This document shows, piece by piece, positions 16,208-24,629 of a stretch of DNA of 41,237 nucleotides. This DNA is from an uncultured Pelagimonas sp. (GTDB lineage: Bacteria; Pseudomonadota; Alphaproteobacteria; Rhodobacterales; Rhodobacteraceae): positions 1 through 41,237 of the forward strand of contig CANMPP010000010.1 of assembly GCA_947499735.1 (NCBI GenBank), read 5' to 3'. The position numbers and the translations under genes are program-made. A model generated the notes under the pieces. It was not told the DNA's origin and made no database searches. It was given only the letters and a program-made list of their open reading frames with translations. Positions within the stretch are counted from its first letter, which is position 1. Every line of letters begins with the position of its first letter.

Positions 16208-16954
16208 ATGAGCAAGAAACCAATCGCATTGATCACAGGTGCCGCGCAAGGCATCGGATATGCCTGTGCAAAAGCGCTGTTTGATGACGGCTATGACGTG
16301 ATTTTGTCCGATATCAACGCTGAAGGTGTGTCTGAGGCCGCAAAGGAGCTTGGAGGTACATCAATCGCCTGCGACATGGGGGATCGTGCCCAGATCGAGG
16401 CCATGTTTGCACAGATCTCAGCGGATCATGGCCCGCTTAGCGCGCTTGTAAACAATGCAGGGATCGCCAGCCCCGGTGATTTTCTCAGCTATGACTTGGA
16501 TACATTCGACAAAGTTATCGATATCAACCTGCGTGGGGTGTTCATCGCAACGCAATTGGCCGCGCGTGATATGGTCGAGCATGGCATCGCGGGGGCCATC
16601 GTCAATATGTCTTCAATTAACGCACAGGTCGCAATCCCAGCGATCCCAGCTTACTGCGCGTCAAAAGGCGGGGTGATGCAGCTCACAAAAGTTGCTGCAC
16701 TTGCGCTGGCCAAAAACAACATCCGCGTGAACGCGGTTGGCCCCGGTTCTATCGATACCGAGATGATGGCCGGCGTGAATGCAAACCCCGAAGCGTTCAA
16801 AATGGCAATGTCGCGCACGCCCTTGGGCCGCGCTGGTGATGCGAGTGAAATTGGCGATGTGGTTGCGTTTCTGTGCTCAAAGAAAGCGAGCTACATCACG
16901 GGGGAGACCATCTATGTTGATGGCGGCCGCCTTGGTTTGAATTACACCTGCTGA
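16208..16954 (+). CDS. Short-chain dehydrogenase/reductase
   Basis: This classical SDR of 248 residues has the NAD(P) motif TGAAQGIGYA (10-19), NNAGIASPGD, catalytic Ser near 135-136 (IVNMSSINAQ), Tyr149 and Lys153 (YCASKGG), and a C-terminal GETIYVDGGRLGLNYTC. Asp35 in VILSDIN after the second strand suggests a preference for NAD over NADP. It should oxidise an alcohol or reduce a ketone in the cytoplasm. AAGG lies 7 bases before the ATG, 3 bases after the hyuB stop. In this operon it could produce the ketone used by HyuAB or process its product; the substrate is unknown. Confidence 0.9.
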   Translation: MSKKPIALITGAAQGIGYACAKALFDDGYDVILSDINAEGVSEAAKELGGTSIACDMGDRAQIEAMFAQISADHGPLSALVNNAGIASPGDFLSYDLDTFDKVIDINLRGVFIATQLAARDMVEHGIAGAIVNMSSINAQVAIPAIPAYCASKGGVMQLTKVAALALAKNNIRVNAVGPGSIDTEMMAGVNANPEAFKMAMSRTPLGRAGDASEIGDVVAFLCSKKASYITGETIYVDGGRLGLNYTC

Positions 16955-16959
16955 GGTTA

Positions 16960-18870
16960 ATGAGCATGTCGCAATACCCCGCAATTTATGATGCATGGAA
17001 AGCTGATCCCGAAGGGTTTTGGGAAGAGGCCGGCAAAGACATCGACTGGTTCACGCCAGCAACCTCTGTGTTCAACGCGCAAAGTGGTGCCTATGGCCGA
17101 TGGTTTGACGGGGCGACGTGCAACACCTGCTATAACTGCGTAGATCGCCATGTCGAGGCAGGCCATGGAGACCGGCAGGCTGTCATTTATGACAGTCCGG
17201 TCACCGATACGGTTGAACGCTACACCTACGCCCAGCTACAGGAGCAAGTCAGCGCATTGGCTTATGTGTTGCGGGGGCTGGGTGTCGAAAAAGGGGACCG
17301 CGTTGTCATCTATATGCCGATGGTTGCACAGGCGGTTTTCTCGATGCTTGCTTGCGCCCGTCTTGGGGCTGTTCACTCCGTGGTGTTTGGCGGGTTCGCA
17401 CCGCAAGAACTGGCAACGCGCATTGATGATGCCGCTCCCAAGGTGATTATCTCGGCTTCCTGCGGTATCGAGCCGGGGCGTATCATTGCCTATAAACCGC
17501 TTTTGGACGAGGCGATTGAACTGTCCACGAGCACGCCAGAGCATTGCGTTATCTTGCAGCGCGATACGCTGGGTTGTGATCTTATTGCGGAACGGGATGT
17601 CGATTACCGCCAATTGGTAGATGCGGCGATCGCAGCCAAGCAGGGCACCGAATGTGTGCCGCTCTTGGCAACCGATCCCCTGTACATCCTTTATACCTCT
17701 GGCACGACAGGGCAGTCCAAAGGCGTCGTACGTGACAACGGCGGGCATATGGTTGCGCTGAAGTGGACGATGGAAAACCACTATGGCGTCAAGCCGGGTG
17801 AGGTGTTCTGGGCGGCATCTGATGTTGGATGGGTCGTTGGCCATTCTTATATCTGCTACGGGCCATTGCTTCATGGTTCGGCAACTATTGTTTATGAAGG
17901 CAAACCAATTGGAACACCGGACGCGGGTGCCTTTTGGCGTGTGATCCAAGATCATAGCGTAGTGGCAATGTTCACAGCCCCGACAGCCTTCCGCGCAATT
18001 AAGAAGGTTGATCCGAAAGGTGATCTGATTGCTGACTACGACCTCAGCAAATTCCGCACATTATTCTTGGCAGGCGAACGATCTGACCCTGCAACGATCG
18101 AATGGGCGCAGGAGAAACTTGACCGTCCTGTAATTGACCATTGGTGGCAAACAGAAACCGGTTGGGCGATGTCAGGCAACCCTGTGGGGTTGGGCGCATT
18201 TCCTGTCAAATTAGGATCCCCCGGCAAGCCTATGCCCGGGTATGACATTCAAGTGCTGAATGACGAAGGGCAAGCCGTACCTGCTGGCACGCTCGGTAAT
18301 ATCGTTTGCAAACTTCCGCTGCCCCCTTCGGGGTTTCCAACGCTATGGAATGCGCCTGAACGGTTTATTTCCTCTTATATGGAAGAATACCCTGGGTATT
18401 ATGCGACGTCAGATGCAGGCATCATTGACGAAGATGGCTACGTATTCATCATGGCCCGCACGGATGACATCATCAATGTTGCTGGTCATCGTTTGTCCAC
18501 TGGGGCGATGGAGGAAGTTATCGCAAGCCACCCAGATATCGCTGAATGCGCGGTCGTTGGCAAAGCAGACGCCCTGAAAGGTCAGATGCCCTTGGGGTTA
18601 TTTGTTCCAAACGACGGGGCCGGCCGAAACCCTGAAGAGCTAGAAGCGGAACTGATCAAATTGGTGCGGGACAAGATTGGAGCCGTAGCGGCATTTAAAT
18701 GCGCGGTTGAAGTGGAACGCTTGCCAAAAACGCGCTCAGGCAAGGTTCTGCGTGGCGCCGTTCAAAAAATCGCAGATGGGGTAGCCTTTAAGATGCCTGC
18801 GGCAATAGATGACCCTGCAATCCTAGAGGAAATTTCAATTGCGCTGACTGCGCGCCAACTGATTGGATAA
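16960..18870 (+). CDS. Acyl-CoA synthetase, propionyl-/acetyl-CoA synthetase (PrpE/Acs) type
   Basis: This 636-residue adenylate-forming enzyme has an N-terminal Acs-type domain ([19 protein letters not shown], then [20 protein letters not shown]), the AMP-binding loop [34 protein letters not shown], and a C-terminal domain with [19 protein letters not shown] and catalytic lysine in [12 protein letters not shown]. It makes an acyl-CoA from a short carboxylate, ATP and CoA. The [14 protein letters not shown] region is typical of PrpE/ACSS3-like members. Two in-frame ATGs (16960, 16966) follow a GAGG at 16953; the second has better spacing. It probably activates the acid made by the upstream steps. 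Confidence 0.88.
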   Translation: MSMSQYPAIYDAWKADPEGFWEEAGKDIDWFTPATSVFNAQSGAYGRWFDGATCNTCYNCVDRHVEAGHGDRQAVIYDSPVTDTVERYTYAQLQEQVSALAYVLRGLGVEKGDRVVIYMPMVAQAVFSMLACARLGAVHSVVFGGFAPQELATRIDDAAPKVIISASCGIEPGRIIAYKPLLDEAIELSTSTPEHCVILQRDTLGCDLIAERDVDYRQLVDAAIAAKQGTECVPLLATDPLYILYTSGTTGQSKGVVRDNGGHMVALKWTMENHYGVKPGEVFWAASDVGWVVGHSYICYGPLLHGSATIVYEGKPIGTPDAGAFWRVIQDHSVVAMFTAPTAFRAIKKVDPKGDLIADYDLSKFRTLFLAGERSDPATIEWAQEKLDRPVIDHWWQTETGWAMSGNPVGLGAFPVKLGSPGKPMPGYDIQVLNDEGQAVPAGTLGNIVCKLPLPPSGFPTLWNAPERFISSYMEEYPGYYATSDAGIIDEDGYVFIMARTDDIINVAGHRLSTGAMEEVIASHPDIAECAVVGKADALKGQMPLGLFVPNDGAGRNPEELEAELIKLVRDKIGAVAAFKCAVEVERLPKTRSGKVLRGAVQKIADGVAFKMPAAIDDPAILEEISIALTARQLIG

Positions 18871-18875
18871 TATAT

Positions 18876-19226
18876 ATGATTACTCGGTTGCAGACATCCG
18901 AACGGATGAGCAAAATTGTCAAACATAATGGCACGATTTATCTATGTGGACAGGTCGGTGCCGGCGAAAGCGTTGCAGAACAAACTGCCGACTGTTTGAG
19001 CCGTGTGGATGCCTTGCTGAAAGAGGCAGGATCAGATCGTGAGCATATCCTACAGGCCGTGATTTGGCTGTCGGATATGGCTGATTTCGCCGAAATGAAC
19101 GCGGTTTGGGATGCTTGGGTGCCAGCTGGCCACGCCCCTGCACGTGCTTGTGGTGAGGCAAAGTTGGCGCGCGCTGTTCTCAAGGTTGAAATCATTATCA
19201 CCGCTGCCGAAAAGCCGAAAACCTAA
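18876..19226 (+). CDS. ridA: RidA/YjgF/YER057c-family enamine-imine deaminase
   Basis: This is a 116-residue RidA-fold protein. The N-terminal [20 protein letters not shown], the middle [20 protein letters not shown], and the conserved ligand-binding arginine in [11 protein letters not shown] identify the family. RidA hydrolyses reactive enamines and imines such as 2-aminoacrylate, a product of PLP-dependent beta-eliminating lyases, and the imines made by amino-acid oxidases. Both kinds of enzyme (MetC-type lyase at 6277, DAO oxidase at 11199) are encoded in this locus, so its presence makes chemical sense. It starts 5 bases after the CoA-ligase stop, with only a weak GGATAA ribosome site, so it is likely coupled. 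Confidence 0.9.
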   Translation: MITRLQTSERMSKIVKHNGTIYLCGQVGAGESVAEQTADCLSRVDALLKEAGSDREHILQAVIWLSDMADFAEMNAVWDAWVPAGHAPARACGEAKLARAVLKVEIIITAAEKPKT

Positions 19227-19238
19227 AGGAAGCACACC

Positions 19239-19976
19239 ATGACCCCTGCTGTTGAAATGCGAAATGTCAATAAATTTTACGGAAATTTTCATGCTCTAAA
19301 GAACATCGATTTTTCGGTGGCTAAGGGTGAGAAGGTTGTGGTTTGCGGTCCTTCAGGGTCGGGAAAATCGACAATGATCCGCACAATAAATCAATTGGAG
19401 GAACATCAATCCGGTGAAATTTTGATTAACGGTGAAATGATCAACGCCAATGCCCCCAATATCGAGGAAATGCGCCGCGACGTAGGGATGTGTTTTCAAC
19501 ACTTTAACCTATTCCCTCATCTCTCAATTCTAGAAAATTGTACTCTGGCCCCGATGCTTGCGCGCAAAATATCGCAGGCTGAAGCAGAAGAGACTGCGAT
19601 GGCCTTCCTGAATAAGGTACAGATTGGCAATCAGGCTGAGAAATTCCCTGGTCAACTCTCGGGCGGTCAACAACAACGCGTTGCCATTGCACGTGCGCTT
19701 TGCATGAAACCAGAGATTTTGCTGTTTGACGAGCCGACGTCGGCGCTGGATCCCGAAATGATCGGTGAAGTGTTAGATGTGATGGTGACGCTGGCCGAAG
19801 AAGGCATGACAATGGTCTGTGTCACCCACGAGATGGGCTTCGCGCGGAAAGTGGCAGACCGTGTGATATTCATGGATGCCGGTCAGATCATCGAAGAGAA
19901 CGATCCCGAGACGTTCTTTACGTCCCCCTCAAACGAACGCACCCGTCTTTTTCTGGATCAAGTTCTAACGCATTGA
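19239..19976 (+). CDS. aapP: Amino-acid ABC transporter ATP-binding protein (AapP/GlnQ type)
   Basis: This is a 245-residue ATPase of the polar amino-acid class. It has Walker [10 protein letters not shown] (37-45), Q-loop [10 protein letters not shown], signature LSGGQQQR (140-147), Walker B ILLFDEP (160-166) and switch His197 in [16 protein letters not shown] ribosome site AAGGA lies about 9 bases before the ATG. It is the last gene of the plus-strand catabolic operon, 12 bases after ridA. No permease is adjacent, while the AapJQM genes at 1135-4460 lack an ATPase; the two almost certainly form one importer split to the two ends of the locus. Mobile-element debris begins about 45 bases after the stop. 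Confidence 0.93.
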   Translation: MTPAVEMRNVNKFYGNFHALKNIDFSVAKGEKVVVCGPSGSGKSTMIRTINQLEEHQSGEILINGEMINANAPNIEEMRRDVGMCFQHFNLFPHLSILENCTLAPMLARKISQAEAEETAMAFLNKVQIGNQAEKFPGQLSGGQQQRVAIARALCMKPEILLFDEPTSALDPEMIGEVLDVMVTLAEEGMTMVCVTHEMGFARKVADRVIFMDAGQIIEENDPETFFTSPSNERTRLFLDQVLTH

Positions 19977-20021
19977 GCATCAGTAAGCTCGGCACGGGTA
20001 TTGCCAGTAGACCTTCGAAAT

Positions 20022-20362
20022 GGTTCTGTCGCAAAGTTGCGCATGTGACGACGGAAAGCGAATGTAAACCTCATTCAGGCCGCGGGGCTTGCATAGATTG
20101 CAAATGGACATCCATCGCCAAGCTGTCCCTTTCTGATCATGTGCGCGGTTTCGATCCCATCCAAAGTTGCCATTGCTGAAGTAAACGATTTAAAGCCCAC
20201 CATCGGGCGGGTTCGCCGTTTCACGCCGCGATGGTCCTTCTCAACGATATTGTTGAGGTATTTCGATCTGTAAATTCTGATCCGTCGCGGGGACCCAACG
20301 TCCCGGAGCGCAGCATTCATAGCATTCAACCCCGCAGTAATGGCGCCACTTTTGTCGATCGC
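20022..20362 (-). mobile_element. IS6-family insertion sequence remnant (transposase C-terminus plus one terminal repeat)
   Basis: On the minus strand, from about 20362 to the stop at 20075, the frame reads IDKSGAITAGLNAMN, then YLNNIVEKDHRGVKRRTRP and GFKSFTSAMATLDGIETAHMI. This is the C-terminal catalytic region of IS6/IS26-type transposases, including the final Glu and the KRRTRP motif. The terminal repeat GGTTCTGTCGCAAAGTT is at 20022-20038. The N-terminal two-thirds and the other end are gone; at about 20362 the sequence switches to an RHS-repeat fragment on the opposite strand. It is not functional. Confidence 0.88.
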
Positions 20363-20485
20363 AGGATGCGCGAGTATGATCCGACGACTGGACGTTACAT
20401 TCAGGCCGATCCACTAGGGTTGGTCGCTGGAGTAAGCCTCTACGGTTATGCAAGGCAAAGCCCGTTCAGCTATACCGATCTGTAG
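20363..20485 (+). pseudogene. RHS-repeat-associated core domain fragment
   Basis: The frame reads DRRMREYDPTTGRYIQADP, LGLVAGVSLYGYARQSPFSY and TDL, then a TAG stop. This is the end of the RHS-associated core (YDPxTGRFIxxDPxGLxGGxNLYxYxxxNPxxYxD), the part just before the variable toxin tip in polymorphic toxins. Only about 40 residues remain, abutting the IS6 remnant. The left border lies within a few bases of 20363. Confidence 0.8.
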
Positions 20486-20547
20486 ATATGTACGGACTCT
20501 CGGGACACTTCCTATAAATTACCCAATCCTGGGTGGAGGAAGTTTTC

Positions 20548-20715
20548 ATGACGAACGACGAACGCGACATTCAACGCAAGCTTAGAGTGCTTCGACATGC
20601 CGAGAAGATCGGCAATGTCCGCAAAGCGTGTCGGTATTTCGGGGTTGGCAGGTCCAGCTTCTATAGATGGCGGGATGCCTTTCAAGAGCGCGGTGAAGCC
20701 GGACTGAAGAACTGA
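20548..20715 (+). mobile_element. IS481-type transposase N-terminal helix-turn-helix fragment
   Basis: From ATG 20548 the frame encodes MTNDERDIQRKLRVLRHAEK then an HTH segment (VRKACRYFGVGRSSFYRWRDAF) typical of the start of IS481-family transposases. It ends after EAGLKN, where the sequence runs into an IS3-type fragment on the opposite strand; the TGA at 20713 belongs to the junction. A GGAGGA ribosome site is present upstream. The catalytic integrase core is missing. Confidence 0.75.
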
Positions 20716-21057
20716 CCTGCATAACCTTGCACATACGCTGTATGGAAAACGTGGATTGGTGCTCTTCGATGAACTTAAACCTCACGGCTTTTGACCCGCA
20801 AAGAACACCGTGGCCTTTTTTAGAATCTCCCGCTCCTCCTTGAGAATGCGGTTCTCGCGCCGAAGCCGGTCATTCTCTTGGGCAAGGCTCAAGTCCCCTT
20901 TCGACACCACATCCGTATCTCGGTGTGCTGTGATCCACTTGTTCAGCGTCGACATCCCGACGCCAAGATCATCCGCCACTTGCTTGCGTGTAAGTCCACT
21001 GGTCAGTGCGATACGCACCGCATCTTGGCGGAATTCGTCCGTCCGTTTCAGTCCCAT
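20711..21057 (-). mobile_element. IS3-family element remnant: complete orfA and truncated orfB
   Basis: orfA (21057-20782, 91 residues) has the IS3 layout: MGLKRTDEFRQDAVRIALTS, an HTH (KQVADDLGVGMSTLNKWI) and a leucine-zipper-like tail (LRRENRILKEEREILKKATV). orfB starts at 20785 in another frame, overlapping orfA by 4 bases, and reads MRFKFIEEHQSTFSIQRMCK then VMQVS before it is cut at about 20712 by the IS481-type fragment. The integrase core is lost, so the element cannot move itself. The stretch 21058-21170 holds no gene that I can see. Confidence 0.85.
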
Positions 21058-21170
21058 AGTCAGTCTCCTTTGTTGCAGTAAATGCTATCAAAGGAGCGGC
21101 ATCAAACCGCAACAGGTCCACCAGCGGCCTGACGTGATCTCAACACTTTCTTGGATTGAGTATTATGCAA

Positions 21171-22502
21171 TTAGCCGAGAAGAAGGTTTGGGAGCCATGT
21201 GACAAGACTTGGCACGAGTGCAAGAAGAATAACAAAGCTTAGCATAATCAAGAAGAACGGCAGAGCAGCACGCACGATTTGATTTAGCGGCTTGCGCGCC
21301 AGGCCTTGCAAGACAAACAAGTTCATCCCAACCGGTGGTGAAATCTGCGCCAGCTCAACCATCAAAATCAAGAAAACGCCGAACCAAACTTGATCGTAAC
21401 CCGCATTGAGCACCAAGGGCAGTGCGATTGGAATGGTGATGACAATGATCGACATGCCTTCAAGAAAGCTCCCGAGAACGACATAGATCACAATCAGCAA
21501 CAAAATGAGCATCAACGGTGCGAGATCCAGACTTTCGATATAGCGTTCAATAGCTTGCGGCATTCCAAGGAAGCCCATTGCGACCGAAAGGAAGGACGCA
21601 GCCGCGATAATTAAACCCAACATAGATACAGTCCGCGAGGTTCCGATCGCCGCGGCGGAAAGCGCTGTAATGGAGAGCGACCCTTCAATTGCCATGATCC
21701 CAGCGGTTGCGACGACGGCAACGGCAGCCGCCTCCGTTGGGCTCGCGATGCCTGAATACATGGATCCAAGAATAGCTGTCATTAACGCCATGAACGGCAA
21801 GAGCTTGGGAAGGCACGCAAAACGGGTACGCCAAATATTCTCATCGGTCTCTTCGGTCACACCAAACTTTTCAGGCTTTAAGACTGCCATGATCATGACA
21901 AAGCCCATGAAACATAGCGCAAGCAGCAGGCCCGGCACTAATCCTGCCGCGAACAATTTAAGGACTGATGTTTGAGACAAAACACCGTAGATAATCATAA
22001 CGATACTCGGCGGAATGAGGAAGCCAAGCGTCCCTGCGCCCGCAAGAGTACCATAGGTCAACTGCTCGTCATATCCACGATCTCGAAGCTCATTGATCGT
22101 GATTCGTCCAACCGAGCTCGTGGTCGCCGCAGACGAACCAGAAATCAGCGCGAATAATGTGCATCCGACAATATTGATATGTAGCAGGCCGCCAGGCAAA
22201 TAACGCAACCAGGGTTCAAGCGCCTCGAACAGCCCGTCAATAAAGCGAGACCGATAGAGTAGCTCTGCCATCATGATAAACAGTGGTAGAGCCAACAATT
22301 CCGGCGAACTGAGACCGTTCCACATCGCCTGAGCCAACAGTTTCTCAACCGGCATCGAACGGAAAATCTCAAGGCTAACGACACCAATGCCGACCAACCC
22401 CAAGCCCACCCAAGCGCCAGATCCCAGTATGAGTACAAGTAAGATAAGAGGTAGAATTACAGATGCTGGCATAGCGAAAAGAGTCCAATAGAGAGCCGAC
22501 AA
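21171..22502 (-). CDS. dctM: TRAP transporter large permease subunit (DctM)
   Basis: This very hydrophobic protein has 443 residues with about 12 helices and the DctM hallmark blocks LPLFIMMAELLYRS, CTLFALISGSSAATTSSVGRI, GAGTLGFLIPPSIVMIIYGV, YSGIASPTEAAAVAV and QISPPVGMNLFVLQG. It forms the ion-coupled channel of a TRAP importer together with the DctQ-like protein encoded just upstream. The listed start is a TTG 2 bases after the dctQ stop; an ATG at 22472 would give 433 residues and is also reasonable. It is the last gene of the dctP-dctQ-dctM cluster, ending about 110 bases from the IS3 remnant. Confidence 0.9.
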   Translation of the reverse strand: MSALYWTLFAMPASVILPLILLVLILGSGAWVGLGLVGIGVVSLEIFRSMPVEKLLAQAMWNGLSSPELLALPLFIMMAELLYRSRFIDGLFEALEPWLRYLPGGLLHINIVGCTLFALISGSSAATTSSVGRITINELRDRGYDEQLTYGTLAGAGTLGFLIPPSIVMIIYGVLSQTSVLKLFAAGLVPGLLLALCFMGFVMIMAVLKPEKFGVTEETDENIWRTRFACLPKLLPFMALMTAILGSMYSGIASPTEAAAVAVVATAGIMAIEGSLSITALSAAAIGTSRTVSMLGLIIAAASFLSVAMGFLGMPQAIERYIESLDLAPLMLILLLIVIYVVLGSFLEGMSIIVITIPIALPLVLNAGYDQVWFGVFLILMVELAQISPPVGMNLFVLQGLARKPLNQIVRAALPFFLIMLSFVILLALVPSLVTWLPNLLLG

Positions 22503-22504
22503 AT

Positions 22505-22990
22505 TTAGGCGGAGGGATCAAGTTCTTCTGGCTGATTGCGCAGCAAACACACAGCGCGCATCAGAATTTGTAGCGACAACAAACACGCACCGAATGCGAT
22601 TATGGCCGATGGGTAGACCAATGGAGTATCCGTGATCGACCCGCTGGTGCGTCCAGACTTGAAGTAGGACCAGCAGAGCTGAACCAGCGCGGAACTCAAG
22701 TAGAGTGACATCACAAATCCTAAACCTAGCCCCAGCCATTCTGCACCACGTGGCAACACCGATTTGAGCAAAGTCACGCGAATATGCCCGCCAGTACGCA
22801 ACGTCCACGCAAGCCCTAAGAATACCGCAGACATGTGAACAAAAACGCCAAGTTCCCACAGGAAATGCAGGCTGATACCAAAGAGATTGCGTAGAACAAT
22901 TTCAAGGACAATGAAGACAGCAACCGCGCCAAGCGCGAACCCCGAAAGCAACGATAAGCGCCGAGCGAACCGATCCATTGCGTTGATCAT
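22505..22990 (-). CDS. dctQ: TRAP transporter small permease subunit (DctQ)
   Basis: This 161-residue membrane protein has four predicted helices (FALGAVAVFIVLEIVLRNLF, HMSAVFLGLAWTLR, WLGLGLGFVMSLYLSSALV, AIIAFGACLLSLQILMRAV). The GGHIRVTLL segment is typical of DctQ. It acts with DctM as the membrane part of a TRAP transporter. It is separated from dctP by 60 bases and is almost contiguous with dctM. Confidence 0.88.
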   Translation of the reverse strand: MINAMDRFARRLSLLSGFALGAVAVFIVLEIVLRNLFGISLHFLWELGVFVHMSAVFLGLAWTLRTGGHIRVTLLKSVLPRGAEWLGLGLGFVMSLYLSSALVQLCWSYFKSGRTSGSITDTPLVYPSAIIAFGACLLSLQILMRAVCLLRNQPEELDPSA

Positions 22991-23050
22991 TATCTATCAC
23001 CTTTGTTGAATGGCGACCCCAACCCATTTGGTCAGGATCGCAAACACGTT

Positions 23051-24016
23051 TTATTGAGCTGCGGCGTAGCCATCGAGGATTGCTTTGGCTTTATCACCAA
23101 GGCTTTCCAGAGCCGCTTCTCGCATTGGTGTTGCGCGCTCAACGAGAGCGTTGTGGAGTTCGTCTGATACCTCACCCAACGTCATGCCGTTTTCCGCCAG
23201 GATGGCTTTCTTCGCAGCATCTTCAGCTCGCGCCATTTCCCAAAATGTAGGTTGAAGATCTGTTGCGATCTTCTCGATCGCAGCTTGATCTTCTTCGCTC
23301 AGGCCTGCCCAAACATCTGCATTCACAGTCATCGCATTCAGGTTCCAAGAATGCGATGTTGGGTAACCGTGTGACAAGAATTCCCAGAAAGAGCCATCAA
23401 CCGCAGAAGATGAGGACGTTACAACCCCCTCAATTGCACCGGATGCAAGAGATGGGATGACCTCGCCCCAAGGCAATTGCACTGATGTCATGCCCGCGGC
23501 GCTATATACTTCTGTCGAAGTTTTATCGTAGGTACGAACGCGAATGTTCGCGAGCGAGTCGATGTCCGTCAGCTCTTGCTTGACCCACACCTGCGGCGCT
23601 GGCCATGGAATTGTGTAGAGAACCTTTTGATTGTGACTGTCCATGATGTCTTCAAGCTCATCGCGGAAATAGCCATCGAAGCTTTCAAATGCATCAAAGG
23701 ACGCGAACATAAACGGCAGACCTGGAAGACCAAGAAGAGGCTCATCGCCAATTTGCTGTGGCAAAAGAAGGTCACCAATCGGCACCAAACCATCGCGCAC
23801 CGCGCCCAGCATCTCTGGGCCTTTGAAACCCAATGAACCGCCGGGGTGAATTGTGATGTCAACGCGGCCGTCTGTGGCCGCTTTAACCTCTTCGGCAAAA
23901 ACACCTGCGCTTTGCGTGATGAAATTGCCTTCAGGCCATGCCATCGGCAAATCCCAATTATCGGCCATGGCCGGTGTTGTGGCGAGTGTAAGCGCTGCAA
24001 TAGTGCGAATGAACAT
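23051..24016 (-). CDS. dctP: TRAP transporter periplasmic solute receptor (DctP family)
   Basis: This 321-residue receptor has a short signal peptide (MFIRTIAALTLATTPAMADN, cleavage near AMA). The DctP fold shows in EVKAATDGRVDITIHPGGSL, GLPGLPFMFASFDAF, IRVRTYDKTSTEVYSAAGM and the ligand-contact region LASGAIEGVVTSSSSA. The frame is open up to 24157, but the ATG at 24016, with GGGGA 6 bases upstream and a proper signal peptide, is the sensible start. Organic acids are the usual ligands; here I cannot name one, but the adjacent 5-oxoprolinase genes make a lactam or related acid possible. Confidence 0.9.
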   Translation of the reverse strand: MFIRTIAALTLATTPAMADNWDLPMAWPEGNFITQSAGVFAEEVKAATDGRVDITIHPGGSLGFKGPEMLGAVRDGLVPIGDLLLPQQIGDEPLLGLPGLPFMFASFDAFESFDGYFRDELEDIMDSHNQKVLYTIPWPAPQVWVKQELTDIDSLANIRVRTYDKTSTEVYSAAGMTSVQLPWGEVIPSLASGAIEGVVTSSSSAVDGSFWEFLSHGYPTSHSWNLNAMTVNADVWAGLSEEDQAAIEKIATDLQPTFWEMARAEDAAKKAILAENGMTLGEVSDELHNALVERATPMREAALESLGDKAKAILDGYAAAQ

Positions 24017-24106
24017 TTCGGAATCCCCAAATTGACTGACAAGGTTGTTTGATTGTTCCAACGTATTCATCGCCAACGAGATAAACAGAGATATAATTTC
24101 ACCAAA

Positions 24107-24125
24107 ATTCATTCCATAAATGAAT
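24107..24125. promoter_or_regulatory. Inverted repeat upstream of dctP
   Basis: ATTCATT and AATGAAT form perfect 7-base arms around a 5-base spacer, about 90 bases upstream of the dctP start, in AT-rich DNA. The form suits a GntR- or LysR-type operator. The stretch 24017-24281 otherwise shows no gene. Confidence 0.35.
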
Positions 24126-24281
24126 GATTTAGATTTTCTAATCACCCAAGATGTCATCCCCCTCGGGTCACAAGAGAACTTTTCTTATACGCCTTTTAAC
24201 AACATGTACGCAATAGCATTTTTGCGGCACGTCGTGGCGTTAGGGACAGGAAACTTACATTATTATATAAATAACAAAACC

Positions 24282-24623
24282 TTAACGAGATAATGCCGCT
24301 CCTCCAAAGACCATATAATTAGGTCGGCGTATACATTTCAATGCATCACAAAGCACTTGATAAGACCATTCTATCGGGTTGAGACGGGGGATACGTGCCT
24401 CCAAAATCTCTTGGCCCGCGTCAAAAAACTGGGCAGGTCTAGGTGACAAATTGAAATACTGCGAAGCACCCAAAACTGTCAGAAACGGTAGTAATTTTTC
24501 ATCAAAGCAACCGCAGGCGATGAAAATTCGAGCACAGAGAAAGCTATTTTTCGCCGCCGCAACAGGCGCGCCACATTTAAGTAGCCCCCCAATACGCCCA
24601 AGTGCCGTTCGCAAGCTCACCAC
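24282..24623 (-). CDS. Hypothetical 113-residue protein, doubtful
   Basis: This is an open frame with a GTG start 6 bases after the pxpA stop, reading VSLRTALGRIGGLLKCGAPV at the N-terminus and rich in Cys, Phe and Leu after that. It has no ribosome site of its own and no recognisable domain. Its position would fit translational coupling to pxpA, but the composition is not clearly coding. It may be non-functional sequence in the 600-base gap between the oxoprolinase and TRAP operons. Confidence 0.25.
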   Translation of the reverse strand: MVSLRTALGRIGGLLKCGAPVAAAKNSFLCARIFIACGCFDEKLLPFLTVLGASQYFNLSPRPAQFFDAGQEILEARIPRLNPIEWSYQVLCDALKCIRRPNYMVFGGAALSR

Positions 24624-24629
24624 ATTAAT

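Noticed and set aside
17236-17955. 239-residue minus-strand frame opposite the acyl-CoA synthetase
   Set aside because: It is the shadow of a gene with all family motifs on the plus strand.
1135-19976. Ergothioneine or thiourocanate degradation as the role of the locus
   Set aside because: No ergothionase-like or urocanase-like gene is present.
24017-24157. Longer N-terminus for DctP from 24157
   Set aside because: It would put 47 residues before a proper signal peptide and run through the inverted repeat at 24107-24125.
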